The notes: generated by a model from the sequence alone, not told the origin. Shown: positions 11,701 to 23,684, counted from the first letter of the stretch. The stretch: 64,000 bases of DNA from Siphonodentalium dalli (GCA_032622095.1 CP136068.1:49534443-49598442), one strand, 5' to 3'. A program made the numbers and translations.

Positions 11701-14700
11701 CAAAGAAATAATTGTAAGCTCGAACATTATGTGGGCATAATAAAGACAAAATTGGATACTCTGACATTATGGGAATAACAAAGAAATAATCAGATACTCT
11801 GACATTATGGCCATAACAAAGAAATAATCGGAAGCTCGGACATTATGTGGGAATAACAAAGATATAATCGTAAGCTCAAACATTATGTGGGAATAACAAA
11901 GATATAATCGTAAGCTCAAACATTATCTGGGCATAACAAAGATATAATTGTAAGCTCAAACATTATCTGGGCATAACAAAGATATAATTGTAAGCTCAAA
12001 CATTATCTGGGCATAACAAAGATATAATTGTAAGCTCAAACATTATCTGGGCATAACAAAGATATAATTGTAAGCTCAAACATTATCTGGGCAAAATTAA
12101 AGTTGCATTTAGGGTTCCAGATCTCCTGTTGTAACAACAACCGTGACAACATAAAAGATATAATTTAACTTATGTTTGTTTGCTTTGTTCCACATATAAA
12201 ATGTAGAAAAACAAATATGACATATATTAAACTGATATATATTATACCCAAATACAGTAATGCCCTAAATAATTGATTGCTTAACCACAGCAGAATTATG
12301 GGTAACTTATCAGGATTTAGTCGGAAATATGGCTTGTTGCCATTCATCGGAAAGCTCTCGTTGGTTAAGGAATCGATTATTTAGGGCATTACAGTATACC
12401 AAAGGCTGTCATTTTGTTATTAAATAATAACAAATTAATTATTGTTGTCCCTCTAAAACAATAGAAAATTGATTTATGTTATTATATGCCAAGTTATCAA
12501 ATAGTAGTATTTTTGCATCAGATAAAAACCGTTATCCGTCAAGTGAGATCTCGGTATCTCACTCATATCCATCTGCGCTAAAATTAAAACTGATTTGGTT
12601 CTTGATGGAAGACTGTGCTAAAATTCCCTGAGTGTTCACGTTGATAAATTGTAATATGTGATCAACTATTTTTATATAAACAAGCTAATTACCATGATTT
12701 TGCACTTTTTACTCTTCTTTCGAGTTGAACCATGGGCCAACTGAGCGGAGCAGATAATAAACATAATATCTACATTTTTTGTTTCCATGTGGTAATTATC
12801 TCAATCAATATGACAAAAAAATTAATTTCCCGTTCTGGAAATAAAAAATTTTTGTCATCACTCATGAGATAATTCTCACATGAAACCAAAAATCTATAAA
12901 TTCTCATTCCAAACGTGTTCTTTTGTAAACTTCTTTATTTCTTTTTCGACAGTTTCGCAAAATGTTGTAATGCGTCTGAATATCAGGATCACAATCTTCC
13001 TCAACTGATTGACGTCGCTGGCTTTGCATTAGAAAACACACCTGAATGGAAGGAACTGCTTCACATTGTCCTGTTTGGAAGGCTTCCCGTTGGTGAATCT
13101 CTCATCTCGGCACACGCATACTGCAAAAAGTACGGCGTCCATGGACTAAAAGCAAAGTACAGCACCTATGAGGAGAAGTTGAAAGTTGACAGGCTGGTAT
13201 TTGTTGGGTCGTATACTGAGCAAGTCCCAAAAAGCCTGATTGATCTTGTTGTTGAAGCGGCTAGGCCCATCGATAATCACGAAATGGGTAAGCATATATA
13301 CCTTTAACCTTTTGACATCTAATTACTTGCTAATGGGTAGTTCACTTAATAACTTATTATCTCATTATTTCCTAGCAATGAATGAATTGGAATCCTATAT
13401 CTACTGCAAACCCCACCAAGTGAATACCTTACTTGTAATTAAATTCGCCCAGTATTACTTTTCACTTAGTTTTAAATTCACGCAACCTGATACAATAATT
13501 AAAAAATGACAGAAGTCTTTTTGTGAAAATCATGTACAGTAATGCCCTAATTAATCGACTCCATAACCACAGCAGAATTATGGGTAAATTGTTCAGGATT
13601 TAGTCGGAAATATGGCTTGTTGCCATTCATCGGAAAGCTCTCAGTGAGAGCTTTCTGATGAATGGCAACCAGCCATAATTAATTATGGCATTACTGTACC
13701 TATAACCTATTGGCATTGAGTTTATATGGTTCTTAATCATCCAATGATATAGATTTGAAGGCCACCATGATATAAAAGCACAGCGCTCAGAATATAACTG
13801 TTAATTATTTAGGTGTGTAGATATATAGCGATCAGGTAATTCTACTTCACTTGGTCCAATAATAATTATAATTTCCAATGGTTACGGCCAAATCAAATAG
13901 ATTTACATGAAAGTAGACCTAAAGTGATATCAACGGCCATTGATAGGCTGCAGCTGGTTTCAGAAATGTCACTTCATAGTTTGTATGTATAGGCTTTATT
14001 TTCTCATTTGTTTGCTGAATACATTTAGCAGTTTTAAATTCGCACACCAATTGGTGCATGAAAAATAGTACTGTGTGATTTTAAATATGATCGAGTAATG
14101 TATTAAACTATTCCGATGCATTTGTTTATACCTTAAAGATAGTGTGTCTCTTCCTAGCTAGTATTATATAGATTCCGGGGTGTAAAATAATAGATATCAA
14201 TTGAAGAAACATGCCCAGAAACGCTTCTGTCAATTAATATTGATTTTATTTCAATTCTTCTGGTATAAATACATTCAAACAATCGGGACAGTTTCAGGTG
14301 ATCAGGAAATGATTGGAGCGTAGTAAGAGGGGGAACTCTATCTTCTTAGCATCCTCCATGAAGACCAGTCATTTCAAATCTAAGAGATTTCACCACTAAC
14401 GCTCGTCTATTTTAGAAATTGACAACTGTATTATGGATTTATAGACAGATAATTTACTCAATCTTCAGTTTTGTCTGTGTTACAGTAATGCCCTAATAAA
14501 TCGACTCCATAACCACAGCAGAATTATGGGTAATTTTTCAGGATTTTGGGGAGAGCTTTCCGATGAATGGCAACAAGCCATATTTCCGACTAAATCCTGA
14601 AAAATTACCCATAATTCTGCTGTGGTTATGGAGTCGATTAATTAGGGCATTACTGTATATTCACTAAAAGGCTATTAATTGGCTTGAACTCTGCTATTAT

Positions 14701-17700
14701 AAAAATGATGTTGTTGTTGTTGTAATTGTAGTCCAGAAGTATCTATATTCTCAAATTAACATTGCTTTTAGTTACCTTTTCCCTTCTGGGAAGTTTCTAT
14801 ATCCCATTATTTGCAGAAGATAAAATGCATGACTAATGGGTGAATATCACCAACTTCAACTTACTCTAGTAGCTCATGGTGGTTTTGTATGCACTTGTAT
14901 GTCCAGAGCAAAACTCGTCATGAATCCACTAATTGAAGGTACACGAACAATATTTGGTTGGTAACACATTTCCCACTGGCGGCGAAATGGGTCAAATGGC
15001 CACGCCCCTTTTTGCGCAAAGTACTACCACCCGTTGTGACTATATCTCCAGAATCGTTGGACATAGGGGGTCGTGTGACCACTCAAAATGTGCGGAATGG
15101 CCACATTATGGGGGGTCAGTAATACATTTTCATATCCAAAAGTCAATGGTTTTTAAGATAATTGAGGGCCTGAACCCCAGCACTTTTATCTCAAAGCTGA
15201 GCCCCCAATTAGAATTTTATTTATCTATATCCATCGGTGCCGCATATAGGTATAATAAATTCTGTACCGTTATCGGATGGGATTGACCTTCAAGGAGCTC
15301 TTGACCCTGAAAATCCACATTATGGGGGGGGGGGGGGGGGTCAGTAATACATTTTCATATCCAAAAGTCAATGGTTTTTAAGATAATTGCCAAAAACCGA
15401 TTTCAGCATGTAATGCACCACAAGTATACAATACCACAAGGACACTTTTTATTAAAGAACTATCTGCATTCTCTGATCAACTTAAGAGCACAATTGACCA
15501 CACACAATGGGATTAGCTGGAAATTGCTGCTGAGGATGTGTTGACCCCGACACACAACATGAGCTCTTCCCGACTGAACATGCCTTGGAAACTGGTGTGC
15601 TTTACCAAAAATCAGGTAACAATTGTGCTCTAATCAACAGAAATGTACAGATTGAACAAAACAGGTTTTCAAAATTTGTTATCAACACTTAACAGCTGGT
15701 CTGATTTAAGTGACCAAGCTATGAAACATGCTAAACACTTTTACTAAATGGAATGACCAGCTGTTTGCTTCATGCAGCAGCCACATGTTGCGATCTTAAA
15801 ATGGGCATAGTAAAAACATGTTGTAATCAGATGAGAGATGACCATATATACCAGTATATATTTCAGAAGTAATCAATTCTTCCAAAAGGACACCTCATCG
15901 CACAAAAAGTTTTAGGAAATGATGGAATCATCACTATTCAATCAATAGTAGAATGAGCCTTTGTCAGTCCCACATTAGTTTTGATTGGCCATGATAGTTG
16001 CAGGTTGGCGAAGATGATCGAGGGTCTATAATTTCACTAACATAATTCTTCACAATAGCTAATAGCCTCATAACTTACCATTTTAAAGATATTTTCATTT
16101 TCAATACCACCCCAGATTAAGTGGTCCTGCTAATTTTATATTTTGCTGATGGGTACTGCTGGATTGCTATGATCGTTGTTTGTAGGTCAAGGCGATTCTG
16201 TTAAGAAATAGTACCATCATTTGTTGGTTCTTTTTGCATTGTTTGGCTAATCCGAGCAATTTGTGCAAAAGTCAGTGTCTGTATGAAACATTCAAGACCA
16301 TATATACTTCAAAATATTTAATGTGTACGCTGATGTTTGGTAAACAACAGGAATAGTCATCTCAATTATGACCAGTTTGTAAAAACCAGCACCCATTATT
16401 AAAATATTTCACAATATACATGTTTTTTAATGTACACTACACATAGTGGCTTATCCTCGATTTGTTCAGATCGCTTTGCTCTACCTGACTATCATACCAA
16501 ATTTATTAGCATCACCACTAAACTTGGGATGAATACTGCCAAATGAATATATTGTGATATATAGGGTAGTGGAAAAATAATGGTTGAGTCTTTTCTAAAT
16601 ATAATTCTAGTAAAGCCTACACAATACCGTCTTGGTCTGATAAGACTCAGAGTCATGTTTATTTAGGAGTATAGACATGAAGTCCACCAGTCTCATGAAA
16701 ATTAAATGGGCTCTGCACTAGTAACATCTGGGCTCCTGGGACCCTTTCATATTGGCAAATGCAACACAAATGAAAAATACATAGTAACTTTCCTCAAACA
16801 TAGATTATAACCTGACAATCATTGTGTTAGAATCAGTGTACATATGTATATGTAGGCATGGCCATAGCATGTTTTTGAAATACTGCAGAGTGCAGACCAT
16901 ATATTTCACTAGAATATGCATGTAGTTACTGCATGTATATCACACACATAAGGCGACTGACACACATACACGTACCTGCATGGTTCACAATATTTGACAT
17001 GTAAAGTATATATATATACCTCCTGTGCCTATAACATAAAACCAAAGGTTTACAGTACTTTTACTGACATTTTTGGAGTGGCACATATACATACATAAAA
17101 AATAAAAGTCAATTTAAAGGGACGAAATGAAAAGTAAATTTGTGCAACTACAATGGAGATCTATATTGCATTACAACCTCCACAAATCTACAAAATCTAC
17201 AACATCCACAAATCTACAAAATCTACAAAAACATCTGACTATCACAGTCATTGGTAATGTGATCATTTTTCCTTGATAAGTTGAAACATGAGGGAGGATT
17301 GCATAGCATGCATGGCTACCTGCAGAATGTAGATTTGTATGTATTTATATCTGCATATCAACTGATGCTTGTATTTTTCTTCTAACTCACTCTGAGCTCA
17401 CAACGCAACAGGATTGCATTCGGAATTTCAAGCCCATAAAGCTAGACACTTTAGAATCAAGCTTGCCAAATAAATTTCCATGAACCTCACATGAACTCAC
17501 TCAGTTGAACACAAGGAACGATTGTCAAGTTGGGAAATATTCTGTATGTATGGAAGCCCTATATTTTTAATGTGTGGATTTATTATAACTGGACTAAAAC
17601 CCTTATAAAATAATCTGAAGGATTATTTTAGTCTTTATTACTGGATATCACACCAATAATCAATAGACATGTATTTGTTAGTTTTGAACAGGACAATATA

Positions 17701-20700
17701 TTTTAATATTACTGCAACTGAATCTTTCTTATGACTTATTTTCTTACAAACTCCCAAATTTGAACCAGAAACAATTTAGGGCAAATATACATCTACGTGT
17801 ACATATACATATATCAGGATATAAATATAGGCGATCATGCCAGGCTAGCCATTATCTGTTCTAAAATAATGTACGTGTTAGGGAAATTGTAGAACCTTTA
17901 TACAAAATGGTGATGCAACCAATTAAAATTGATGTGGGACTGATAAAGACACAACCTGCTCGACTACCGAATCATACTGATTGATCAAATTTAACTCAAC
18001 ATCACTAAACCTGCTTGTGGGCTGAGTATAAATCAATTCAACATTAGAATACCATAAAAACACCCTGTTCTCCCATAAGTTAAAGAAAATAACACATTGA
18101 ACTCATTTACATGTATATTGCTAATGTGATACATGTATATGTCATTCCATTTATAACCATTTTGGCAACCATCTCACATCAAAGGTCATGAAATCTAGAT
18201 AACAAAAGATGAACTACATTCAAATTATATCACCAGGTAACCTTTTTGTAGGAGTTTTAGGTTACTGATCAAATACCCTGTAATTGATGATTTCCTCAAC
18301 ATCTTTGTTATTGGGGAAAATGTCTGTTTTTCATTCTACGACCAATATATTCCATCCAAAAACCTTATTTTCAGGGTCAAGAGCTCCCTGAAGGTCAATC
18401 CCATCCGATAATGGTACAGAAAATATCAGAAATGATACCTGTATGTGGCACCGATGGATATAGGTCAATAAAATTCTATTTGGGGGCTCAACTTTGAGAT
18501 AAAAGTGCTGAATCCCAAAATTGGGGTTCAGGCCCTCAAAAATGGATTTTGTTTTGGTTTTTGGCAATTATCTTAAAAACCATTGACTTTTGGATATGAA
18601 AATGTATTACTGACCCCCCATAATGTGGCCATTCCGCACATTTTGAGTGGTCACACGACCCCATATGTTCAACGGTTCTGGAGATATAGTCACGACGGTG
18701 GTAGTACTTCGCGCAAAAAGGGGCGTGGGCATTTGACCCATTTCGCCGTCAATGGGAAATGTGTTACCAACCAAATATTGTTCGTGTACCTTCAATTAGT
18801 GGATTCATGAAGAGTTTTGTTCCGACAAACAAGTGCATACAAAACCACCATGAGCTACTCTAGTAACTGGGGAATTTCAATCTGATCCTAGGTCTCCCAT
18901 AGCAGATGAGGTGTCAGAAGAATGAGGTACACAGAGGGTGAATGTGTTACGCTAGCCCACTGTGTGGGATAGCATGACTAAATTCACCCTCTGGGTACCC
19001 ATTATGCAAATGACAGACACTCTATTTCAAGGCCTGAACGTTGGTTGTGCATATGATAATCTGGATAGTGTACACCTATTGCCTGCCTTGGGGTGGATAG
19101 CGAGAATTATTTTCTTTCTATGGTGTCTTCTGAAGAGCAAGCAGACTATTGACCAAAGGGACAATGAGTCAGTACTGATTATCAAAGTGGCTTTATAAGA
19201 GATTCCATATAGTTAGTTGTGATCTGGATGAAATGGGGATCCTGATGATTTTTCACCCTTTCATTACTAACTAAATTCTTATAAATTACACAATTTTCAC
19301 CATGTGCCAGCCGTGCCACCAGCAGGCAGATAAATAGTTTGAAGACTATAGCCCAGACAATAGTACTCTTGCCAGGAAATGGTCAAAACTATTCTTTGAC
19401 ACATAATCACTCTTCGTCCAATCAAAAGACAGTATGACCATACTCTATGTATATACATGTAATAATGAATAATATCTCAGATTTCTACAAATTTGAAAGT
19501 CACAGTCAAGAATGAACTTGAGCCTGATGTGATAATCTCTGATAGAGCTATGTCCCTTAGATATTAGACTTATAACATCATTATTTTGGTGTTCAGCGGC
19601 AGATAACCAGCTGCTTTCACAAATATCATATGTGGATTACATGTTCGAAAAATGGTAGTTTTACCCCATTTGACTTCTACTTTGTTGATTATTTTTATTT
19701 CTGGATGAACTTTAGTTGTAATTATCCTAAAGCTTTTGATTTGGTATATGGTTTTTAGATATGTTTTTATATATTCTTTCTTGCTAAAGGTTACATGATA
19801 ATATCATTTGTCATTATAAAGGAATTCTTAATTTTGGAGAAAAAAAATATGTCTTGCTGCTTCTACCGGTATCTGTATGATTTTATATCAAGGACCAGCC
19901 TAGATGTTTCAAATTTGCAATTCACTTCTCCGGCAGCCCTATTTCATTATTACGGAGAGGTGAACTGTTATCAAGAAGTCATAATGGTTCAAGTTCAATG
20001 TACACCCCAACATCACCATACCATGATCCACGATATTAAAGTATTTTGCAATTTAATCAGAACATGGATATACAGTTTAACCCTTTCATGACAGGAGCTG
20101 CGTTCGTGCAGCATTAAAGATCTTGTGCCAGTGCATTTATTTTATATATGCTAGTCTCTCATAGGGAGCCTTGCATAAATAAGAGAATGCATTGGCTTAC
20201 AAGGTCAAGGTAAATATTAAAATATTGTTAGGCCAATGTATTCTCTTATATTTGTAAGACTCGCGTATATAAGAGAATGCATTGGCACAGTGTTTTCACA
20301 AAATTTCAGGAAGCGCCAGTCATGAATGGTTTAAATATGATGTAGGAACATATGCATGCATGTATATGAGAGAGAATTCGCTTCTACAGCTATGCTCTAA
20401 TTAATCGACCCTCCTTAACGAGGTTGACATGCAGTATGACCGCGGTGCAATACTGCGGTCAGGCGGTTGACAGCAGTACTGAAAACGGGAAATACCGAGT
20501 GGTCGTGGTTAGGTTTTGGAGAACCGCGGTACTTTTCTTGGAAGCTAGTGTGGTAATAGTAGGACTTCAAATGTGATTCCCAGCACATGTCAGAATATTT
20601 TCCCCGTGATTTGATTTTGACGGACTAAGGCCATTCAATAATTCTCCAATCAAGACAAAATAATTTATTCAGAATAAAAAAAATGGCTATAATATTCTGC

Positions 20701-21685
20701 CGGTCATGATGATTCAGCCAAAACTGCAAATCACGTACGACACGTAAGTACAATCTTTCATCAACTGGCACCTGTCAAACGCCTCAAATAAACGCTCACG
20801 GTGCTACCGCTTGACCGTGGTCTAGTGGCGGTATGACCGCGGTCATTACCGGCCCATAACCTCATTAAAGGGGTTGATAATTTAGAGCATAGCTGTACTA
20901 GGACAGAAATATGGAGAAGATATCTCTCAAGTCTGGGCTGGTCTTGGTTTTATATGATTATCCTGAGATGTAACAAGACTTAGCATTCAAGAAGATGTTT
21001 TTTCTTCCTCATTTCAGTGATACCCATATTTGGTGTTATGACGAAGGCTGATGCTGCCGAGAATATACCCTCGGAAAAGGTGAAGGAGAGGGAACGTGAC
21101 TTCGTCAACGCTCTCGGGTTAGGAGGAGCTAAAACTCGTTTCTTGAGCTGCAGAAACTACTGTGATGCCTTGGATGAGAAATTTGGGGTTCAACGAGCTG
21201 AGAAATATATACCGCAACTGGACGTCCCAATACTTCGCTTCATGAAGCAAGTCTGTGACCCAGTTCTCACAGTCCAGAATGCTGGAGCTACATACATGCA
21301 ACGTGGGCAATCCGTTAACGAGTCTCAGAAGCAGACGGAATCACATGGCTCTTCTGAAGTAAATATACTGACAAGACAGGTTAAACATTTCATGACATTG
21401 GGTCTCGAGTTTATTCTCATCGCATTGATGTTTTATCTGTTCATGGCACCCGGGTTTGATGCATCAAATCTGAGATCGTTCTGTTTACAGCACGGAGAAC
21501 ATCACTCTGAAGCAGCGAGAAAATTATGTGCAGATACAAATGATGGTAAAAGTGTTGGCACGAATTTCCTCGTTCCTTTCATCATATATGTTTTTATCAG
21601 GGTCATGTCAATCTTTGTTTATAATAAATTACGAAAATTGAAGATTGTGGGAGATGGTGAAAGCTGGAAACTTAAACGCGACTGA
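8388..21685 (+). CDS. IFI44-like P-loop GTPase with two C-terminal membrane segments (three coding exons)
   Basis: Exons 8388-8731, 12953-13287 and 21018-21685 join in phase (344+335+668 = 1347 nt) to give 448 residues. The ATG at 8388 follows a polypyrimidine tract and AG at 8379-8380, so a 5' untranslated exon probably lies upstream. Visible are an acidic N-terminus (1-60), G1 GPPGVGKS (71-78), G3 DVAG (135-138), G4 TKAD (235-238), a possible G5 near FLSC (268-271), and two hydrophobic segments at about 351-371 and 410-429, with a Lys/Arg-rich tail. The order and spacing (DxxG, then a Phe/Val-rich strand, then TKxD after 'VIPIFGVM') resemble interferon-induced protein 44-like GTPases; a dynamin- or IRG-like protein is the alternative. 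It should bind and hydrolyse GTP at a membrane (inference). Both introns are filled with mobile elements. It converges on PRDM10, 15 kb away. Confidence 0.85.
8735..8948. mobile_element. CAGTAATGCCCTAA-family MITE, full foldback copy, at the exon 1 donor
   Basis: Two ~100-bp arms are near-perfect inverted complements around CTCTCGGCGAGAG. It is TA-flanked (8733-8734 and 8949-8950). The left TA is part of the used 5' splice site GGTACAG; the right flank reads CAG|GTAACTG, a second donor-like sequence. Confidence 0.9.
9468..10043. mobile_element. 'AGCTCAACTT' element, short copy
   Basis: Begins CTTTTTAGCTCATC and ends AAGTTGAGCTGCAGTGTCAC followed by TGACACTTTCATT, the same two ends as the larger elements at 26364-30588. 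The interior holds the recurring GCCAGCAGCCATCTTGGATT motif. Non-coding. Confidence 0.75.
10230..12093. repeat. ~38-41-bp satellite array in GTPase intron 1, about 47 copies
   Basis: The tandem unit contains ATAACAAAGAAATAATCGGA followed by AGCTCGGACATTATGTGGGC or by the shorter TACTCTGACATTATGGGTAT form. The two forms alternate in blocks. The last ~240 bp are a homogeneous 41-bp subtype (AAAGATATAATTGTAAGCTC + AAACATTATCTGGGCATAAC). No unique spacers are present, so it is not a CRISPR-like array. Confidence 0.95.
12255..12394. mobile_element. CAGTAATGCCCTAA-family MITE, right arm mostly deleted
   Basis: The left arm is intact, but most of the right arm is missing; it resumes at GGTTAAGGAATCGATTATTT. 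TA flanks at 12253-12254 and 12395-12396. Confidence 0.88.
12395..12950. other. End of GTPase intron 1, with a diverged inverted pair
   Basis: AT-rich. Around 12740-12890, TTTCCATGTGGTAATTATCTC and GAGATAATTCTCACATGAAA are inverted relatives around a TTTTTTGTCAT-type centre, probably an old MITE. No exon other than the one starting at 12953. Confidence 0.5.
12953..13287 (+). CDS. GTPase coding exon 2 (DxxG switch region)
   Basis: Acceptor TTTTTCGACAG at 12952, donor GG|GTAAGC at 13287/13288. Encodes the end of residue 115 to residue 226, beginning with a Ser codon completed across the junction. It contains LIDVAGF, the G3 motif, and VDRLVFVGSY, a hydrophobic core strand. Confidence 0.88.
13537..13696. 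mobile_element. CAGTAATGCCCTAA-family MITE with partial right arm
   Basis: Full left arm, central CTCTCAGTGAGAG, then a right arm shortened after GGCAACCAGCCATAATTAATTATGGCATTACTG. TA on both sides. Confidence 0.88.
14483..14655. mobile_element. CAGTAATGCCCTAA-family MITE with central deletion
   Basis: The outer arms are intact and complementary, while part of the inner left arm is missing (TTTTGGGGAGAGC). TA flanks at 14481-14482 and 14656-14657. Confidence 0.88.
14871..15400 (+). repeat. Left terminal inverted repeat of the foldback element
   Basis: Matches 18325-18855 in inverse orientation. It also contains an internal duplication: the block GGTCAGTAATACATTTTCAT occurs near 15115 and again near 15340, the second time after a run of about 18 G. 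Confidence 0.8.
18325..18855 (-). repeat. Right terminal inverted repeat of the foldback element
   Basis: Inverse complement of the left end, with about 10% differences by eye. Apparent open frames here (18331-18567 - strand, 18583-18810 + strand) are repeat translations and not genes. Confidence 0.8.
18880..19035. mobile_element. 'GAGGTCCCCAGAGGGTGAAT' element copy
   Basis: Contains GAATGAGGTACACAGAGGGTGAATGTG and a nearby inverse ACTAAATTCACCCTCTGGGTAC around a centre GCTAGCCCACTGTGTGGGATAGC. The same palindromic module recurs at 43970, 56134, 56925, 57230, 59400, 60690 and 62975. The foldback element at 14871 appears inserted into a copy of this family. Confidence 0.65.
19200..20085. other. 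No recognisable gene
   Basis: AT-rich intron 2 sequence. The open frame at 19795-20091 has no recognisable motif or splice context and was not called. Confidence 0.55.
20091..20330. mobile_element. piggyBac-like MITE (CCCTTTCATGAC ends) with hairpin module
   Basis: Preceded by TTAA (20087-20090) and followed by TTAA (20331-20334). The end CCCTTTCATGACAGGAGCTGC pairs roughly with AAGCGCCAGTCATGAATGG. Inside are the TCTTATATATGCGAG / CGCGTATATAAGAGAATGCATTGG hairpin words. TTAA targets and CCC ends are typical of piggyBac derivatives. Confidence 0.75.
20387..20895. mobile_element. TA-flanked MITE (CAGCTATGCTCTAA family), 509 bp
   Basis: Ends CAGCTATGCTCTAATTAATC and GATAATTTAGAGCATAGCTG are inverted complements, flanked by TA at 20385-20386 and 20896-20897. 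The ends resemble those of the CAGTAATGCCCTAA family. The interior has CpG-rich words such as GACCGCGGTGC and GACCGCGGTCATTACC. It lies about 120 bp before GTPase exon 3. Confidence 0.8.
21018..21685 (+). CDS. GTPase coding exon 3 (TKAD, membrane segments, stop)
   Basis: Acceptor CTCATTTCAG at 21017; the first codon (Val) is completed by a G from exon 2. Encodes 222 residues: VIPIFGVMTKAD, a long helical region, two hydrophobic stretches (HFMTLGLEFILIALMFYLF and FLVPFIIYVFIRVMSIF) and a basic C-terminus ending WKLKRD, then TGA. No close AATAAA was recognised downstream, so the transcript end is unknown. Confidence 0.9.
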
Positions 21686-23105
21686 TCTGAAAATTTATTT
21701 TACATGTATATATATTATGTTGATCAGATAAAAATTATGTATTATCAGGCACTGCTCCTATCATATGGAAGGGGCATTGCAAAATAATTTTTTATTCTGA
21801 TTTGACCAAATTAATCCTAATTGTTAAATTGTAATAAGGTATTGTTTCTTTAATTTGTAATTTTTGTTGGCTAAAGATGCGGGCGGCCTTCGTAGTGGGT
21901 ATAGCTGTTAAAATAGTCACATCCACTAAAACCACCATAAAGAGACAGAATATTATATAATGGACAGATGTTCTTATACCAATCATAAGTACCGCATACA
22001 ATGCATGTTATTGTCACATTTGTGCGCTTTGTTATGTAAACAAATATAAAAAAAAGTTACAGAACCATTTGTTTATAGACAAACACTCGGAACAACGGAT
22101 CGCCCAAGGAAAATGTTCCGTTGCGTGAAGATAAAATTATTGGGGCCATCAACAATCACATTCAAATCACACCAAACTTTATTTTAATTGACCCATTCTA
22201 CCCGCTGCCAGTTCAAAATCCAGCTAATCCTCGTTGATTGGGAAATGATCAGACAGAAAACGTGCACATAATATAATTGTTCTTGCAAAGAGATGAATAT
22301 TTTTTCAATCCAGTTAGTTTTCTCCTAACCTATATATGGTAATACATACCAAATAAGGAATTTACTATGATATTATTGTGAGTTGTAGGTTGTAGATGCA
22401 CCAAATTTGGGGTTTTACAACCGACGTATATTGCATGGAAATCTAAATAAGGAAATGATGCAATATCGTGACTCTGCTTATAAACAATTCACTGTGCTTT
22501 TTGCGAGAAACTAAACACACTCGACCTGCATTTTCTCTGACACAAAGCGTGTTTTGTGAATAATATCGCATTCATTTTATCATCGAAGGACGCCTGTCTC
22601 TTTAAAAATATAATATATATATAGCTTTCCGATGAATGGCAACAAGCCATATTTCCGACTAAATCCTGAAAAGTTACCCATAATTCTGCTGTGGTTAAGC
22701 AGTCGATTAATTAGGGTATTACTGTACAAAAATGAGCGCTGCTCTACCTTTGAACTTTTTTGTAAGAAAAAAAAACTGGGAGTCTTATGTTTCAGGTCTG
22801 TCCGATCATTCACGTCTCATTTCCGGGAGATAGCTTTCATTCTATACAACTTAATGGTTTATGAAATTTGTTATGTAGGTTTACTACTATAAAATACAGG
22901 TAAGTTCAATTTCGGGTTCAGTACCCCAATTTGACCTGAGTTTATACGGACCTGTTTGGACTTTGATATTCATGGTATCTGATCTGAAATGTAATTTGAA
23001 ACAAACCAACGGGCTTATTATGCAGAGCTGACATTGGTCTTGTTTCTGTGTAATTGCCTGATAACACAGACATATTTTAAAATGTATTTCAGGGTTTCAG
23101 GCTTC
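21686..23105. other. Downstream of the GTPase gene; probable 3' UTR then intergenic
   Basis: No coding frame with recognisable features. It presumably begins with the GTPase 3' UTR, whose end could not be fixed. A MITE half-copy lies at 22622-22724. Confidence 0.5.
22622..22724. mobile_element. CAGTAATGCCCTAA-family MITE, right half only
   Basis: Starts abruptly after a TATATATATA run at the family's central AGCTTTCCGATGAATGG and runs to TTAGGGTATTACTG plus TA. The left arm is lost. Confidence 0.88.
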
Positions 23106-23111
23106 GATTAA

Positions 23112-23472
23112 CCCTTTACCCAACAAACCGGCCAAAACCGGCCAAATAAAGCTTCAATAGCCTAAAATATCTTCGGTCTGTCTCAATAGAACCATACAAA
23201 TATGGATATCATTGGAACCGGCTCCTTGACCACATTGTGATAGTTACAGTTATGCACTGTGCCAATGCATTCTCTTATATATGCGAGTCGACCATAGGTC
23301 GCCTCGCATATATAAGAGAATGCATTGGCCTAAAAAAATATTTTGTTAACACTTTTTACCATTTTTTCTTACATTCTTTAACAATTTTATAATTTTTAAT
23401 GTGTTAAGCCAATGGTCGACTCGCATATATAAGATAATGCATTGGCACAGGGCCCTTCTGTTGGGTAAAGGG
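23112..23472. mobile_element. piggyBac-like MITE (CCCTTTACCCAACA ends)
   Basis: TTAA on both sides (23108-23111 and 23473-23476). CCCTTTACCCAACA at the left is the inverse of TGTTGGGTAAAGGG at the right. It contains a long hairpin (about 23265-23330), with GCCAATGCATTCTCTTATAT on one side and its complement on the other, and a second partial copy near 23405. The same element lies inverted at 57895-58272. Confidence 0.85.
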
Positions 23473-23684
23473 TTAACACTAACATACAAAATAACATCAC
23501 TATTGACATTTTCAAATGAAAAGCTGTTAAAAACCATGACATATACACTATTCTGTATAAATACCAAAATAGTGTCATTTATATTGAAAATTAATGCGAT
23601 AATTATTTAATAATACCCCTCTAATGGTAATTTCGGTTTTATGTGGATACTAATGAAGATATTATAAGTGCTGAAGGGTTCATA

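Larger units (their letters stand above)
14871..18855. mobile_element. Foldback transposon with ~0.5-kb inverted ends and an ORF-free 3-kb interior
   Basis: The outermost bases AGCTCATGGTGG (14871) and CCACCATGAGCT (18855) are exact inverted complements. They are flanked by the perfect 8-bp direct repeat ACTCTAGT at 14863-14870 and 18856-18863. The ~500-bp ends share blocks such as AATTGAAGGTACACGAACAA and ACATTTTGAGTGGTCACACG in inverted order. An 8-bp duplication fits hAT or P-type insertion. The interior (15400-18320) shows no frame above about 60 codons. It sits in GTPase intron 2. Confidence 0.85.

Noticed and set aside
10230-12093. Possible CRISPR-like array
   Set aside because: Units are directly contiguous, degenerate and without unique spacers, in an animal gene intron.
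15327-15342. Run of about 18 G as a functional G-quadruplex
   Set aside because: Single homopolymer within a transposon end, probably slippage; no evidence of function.
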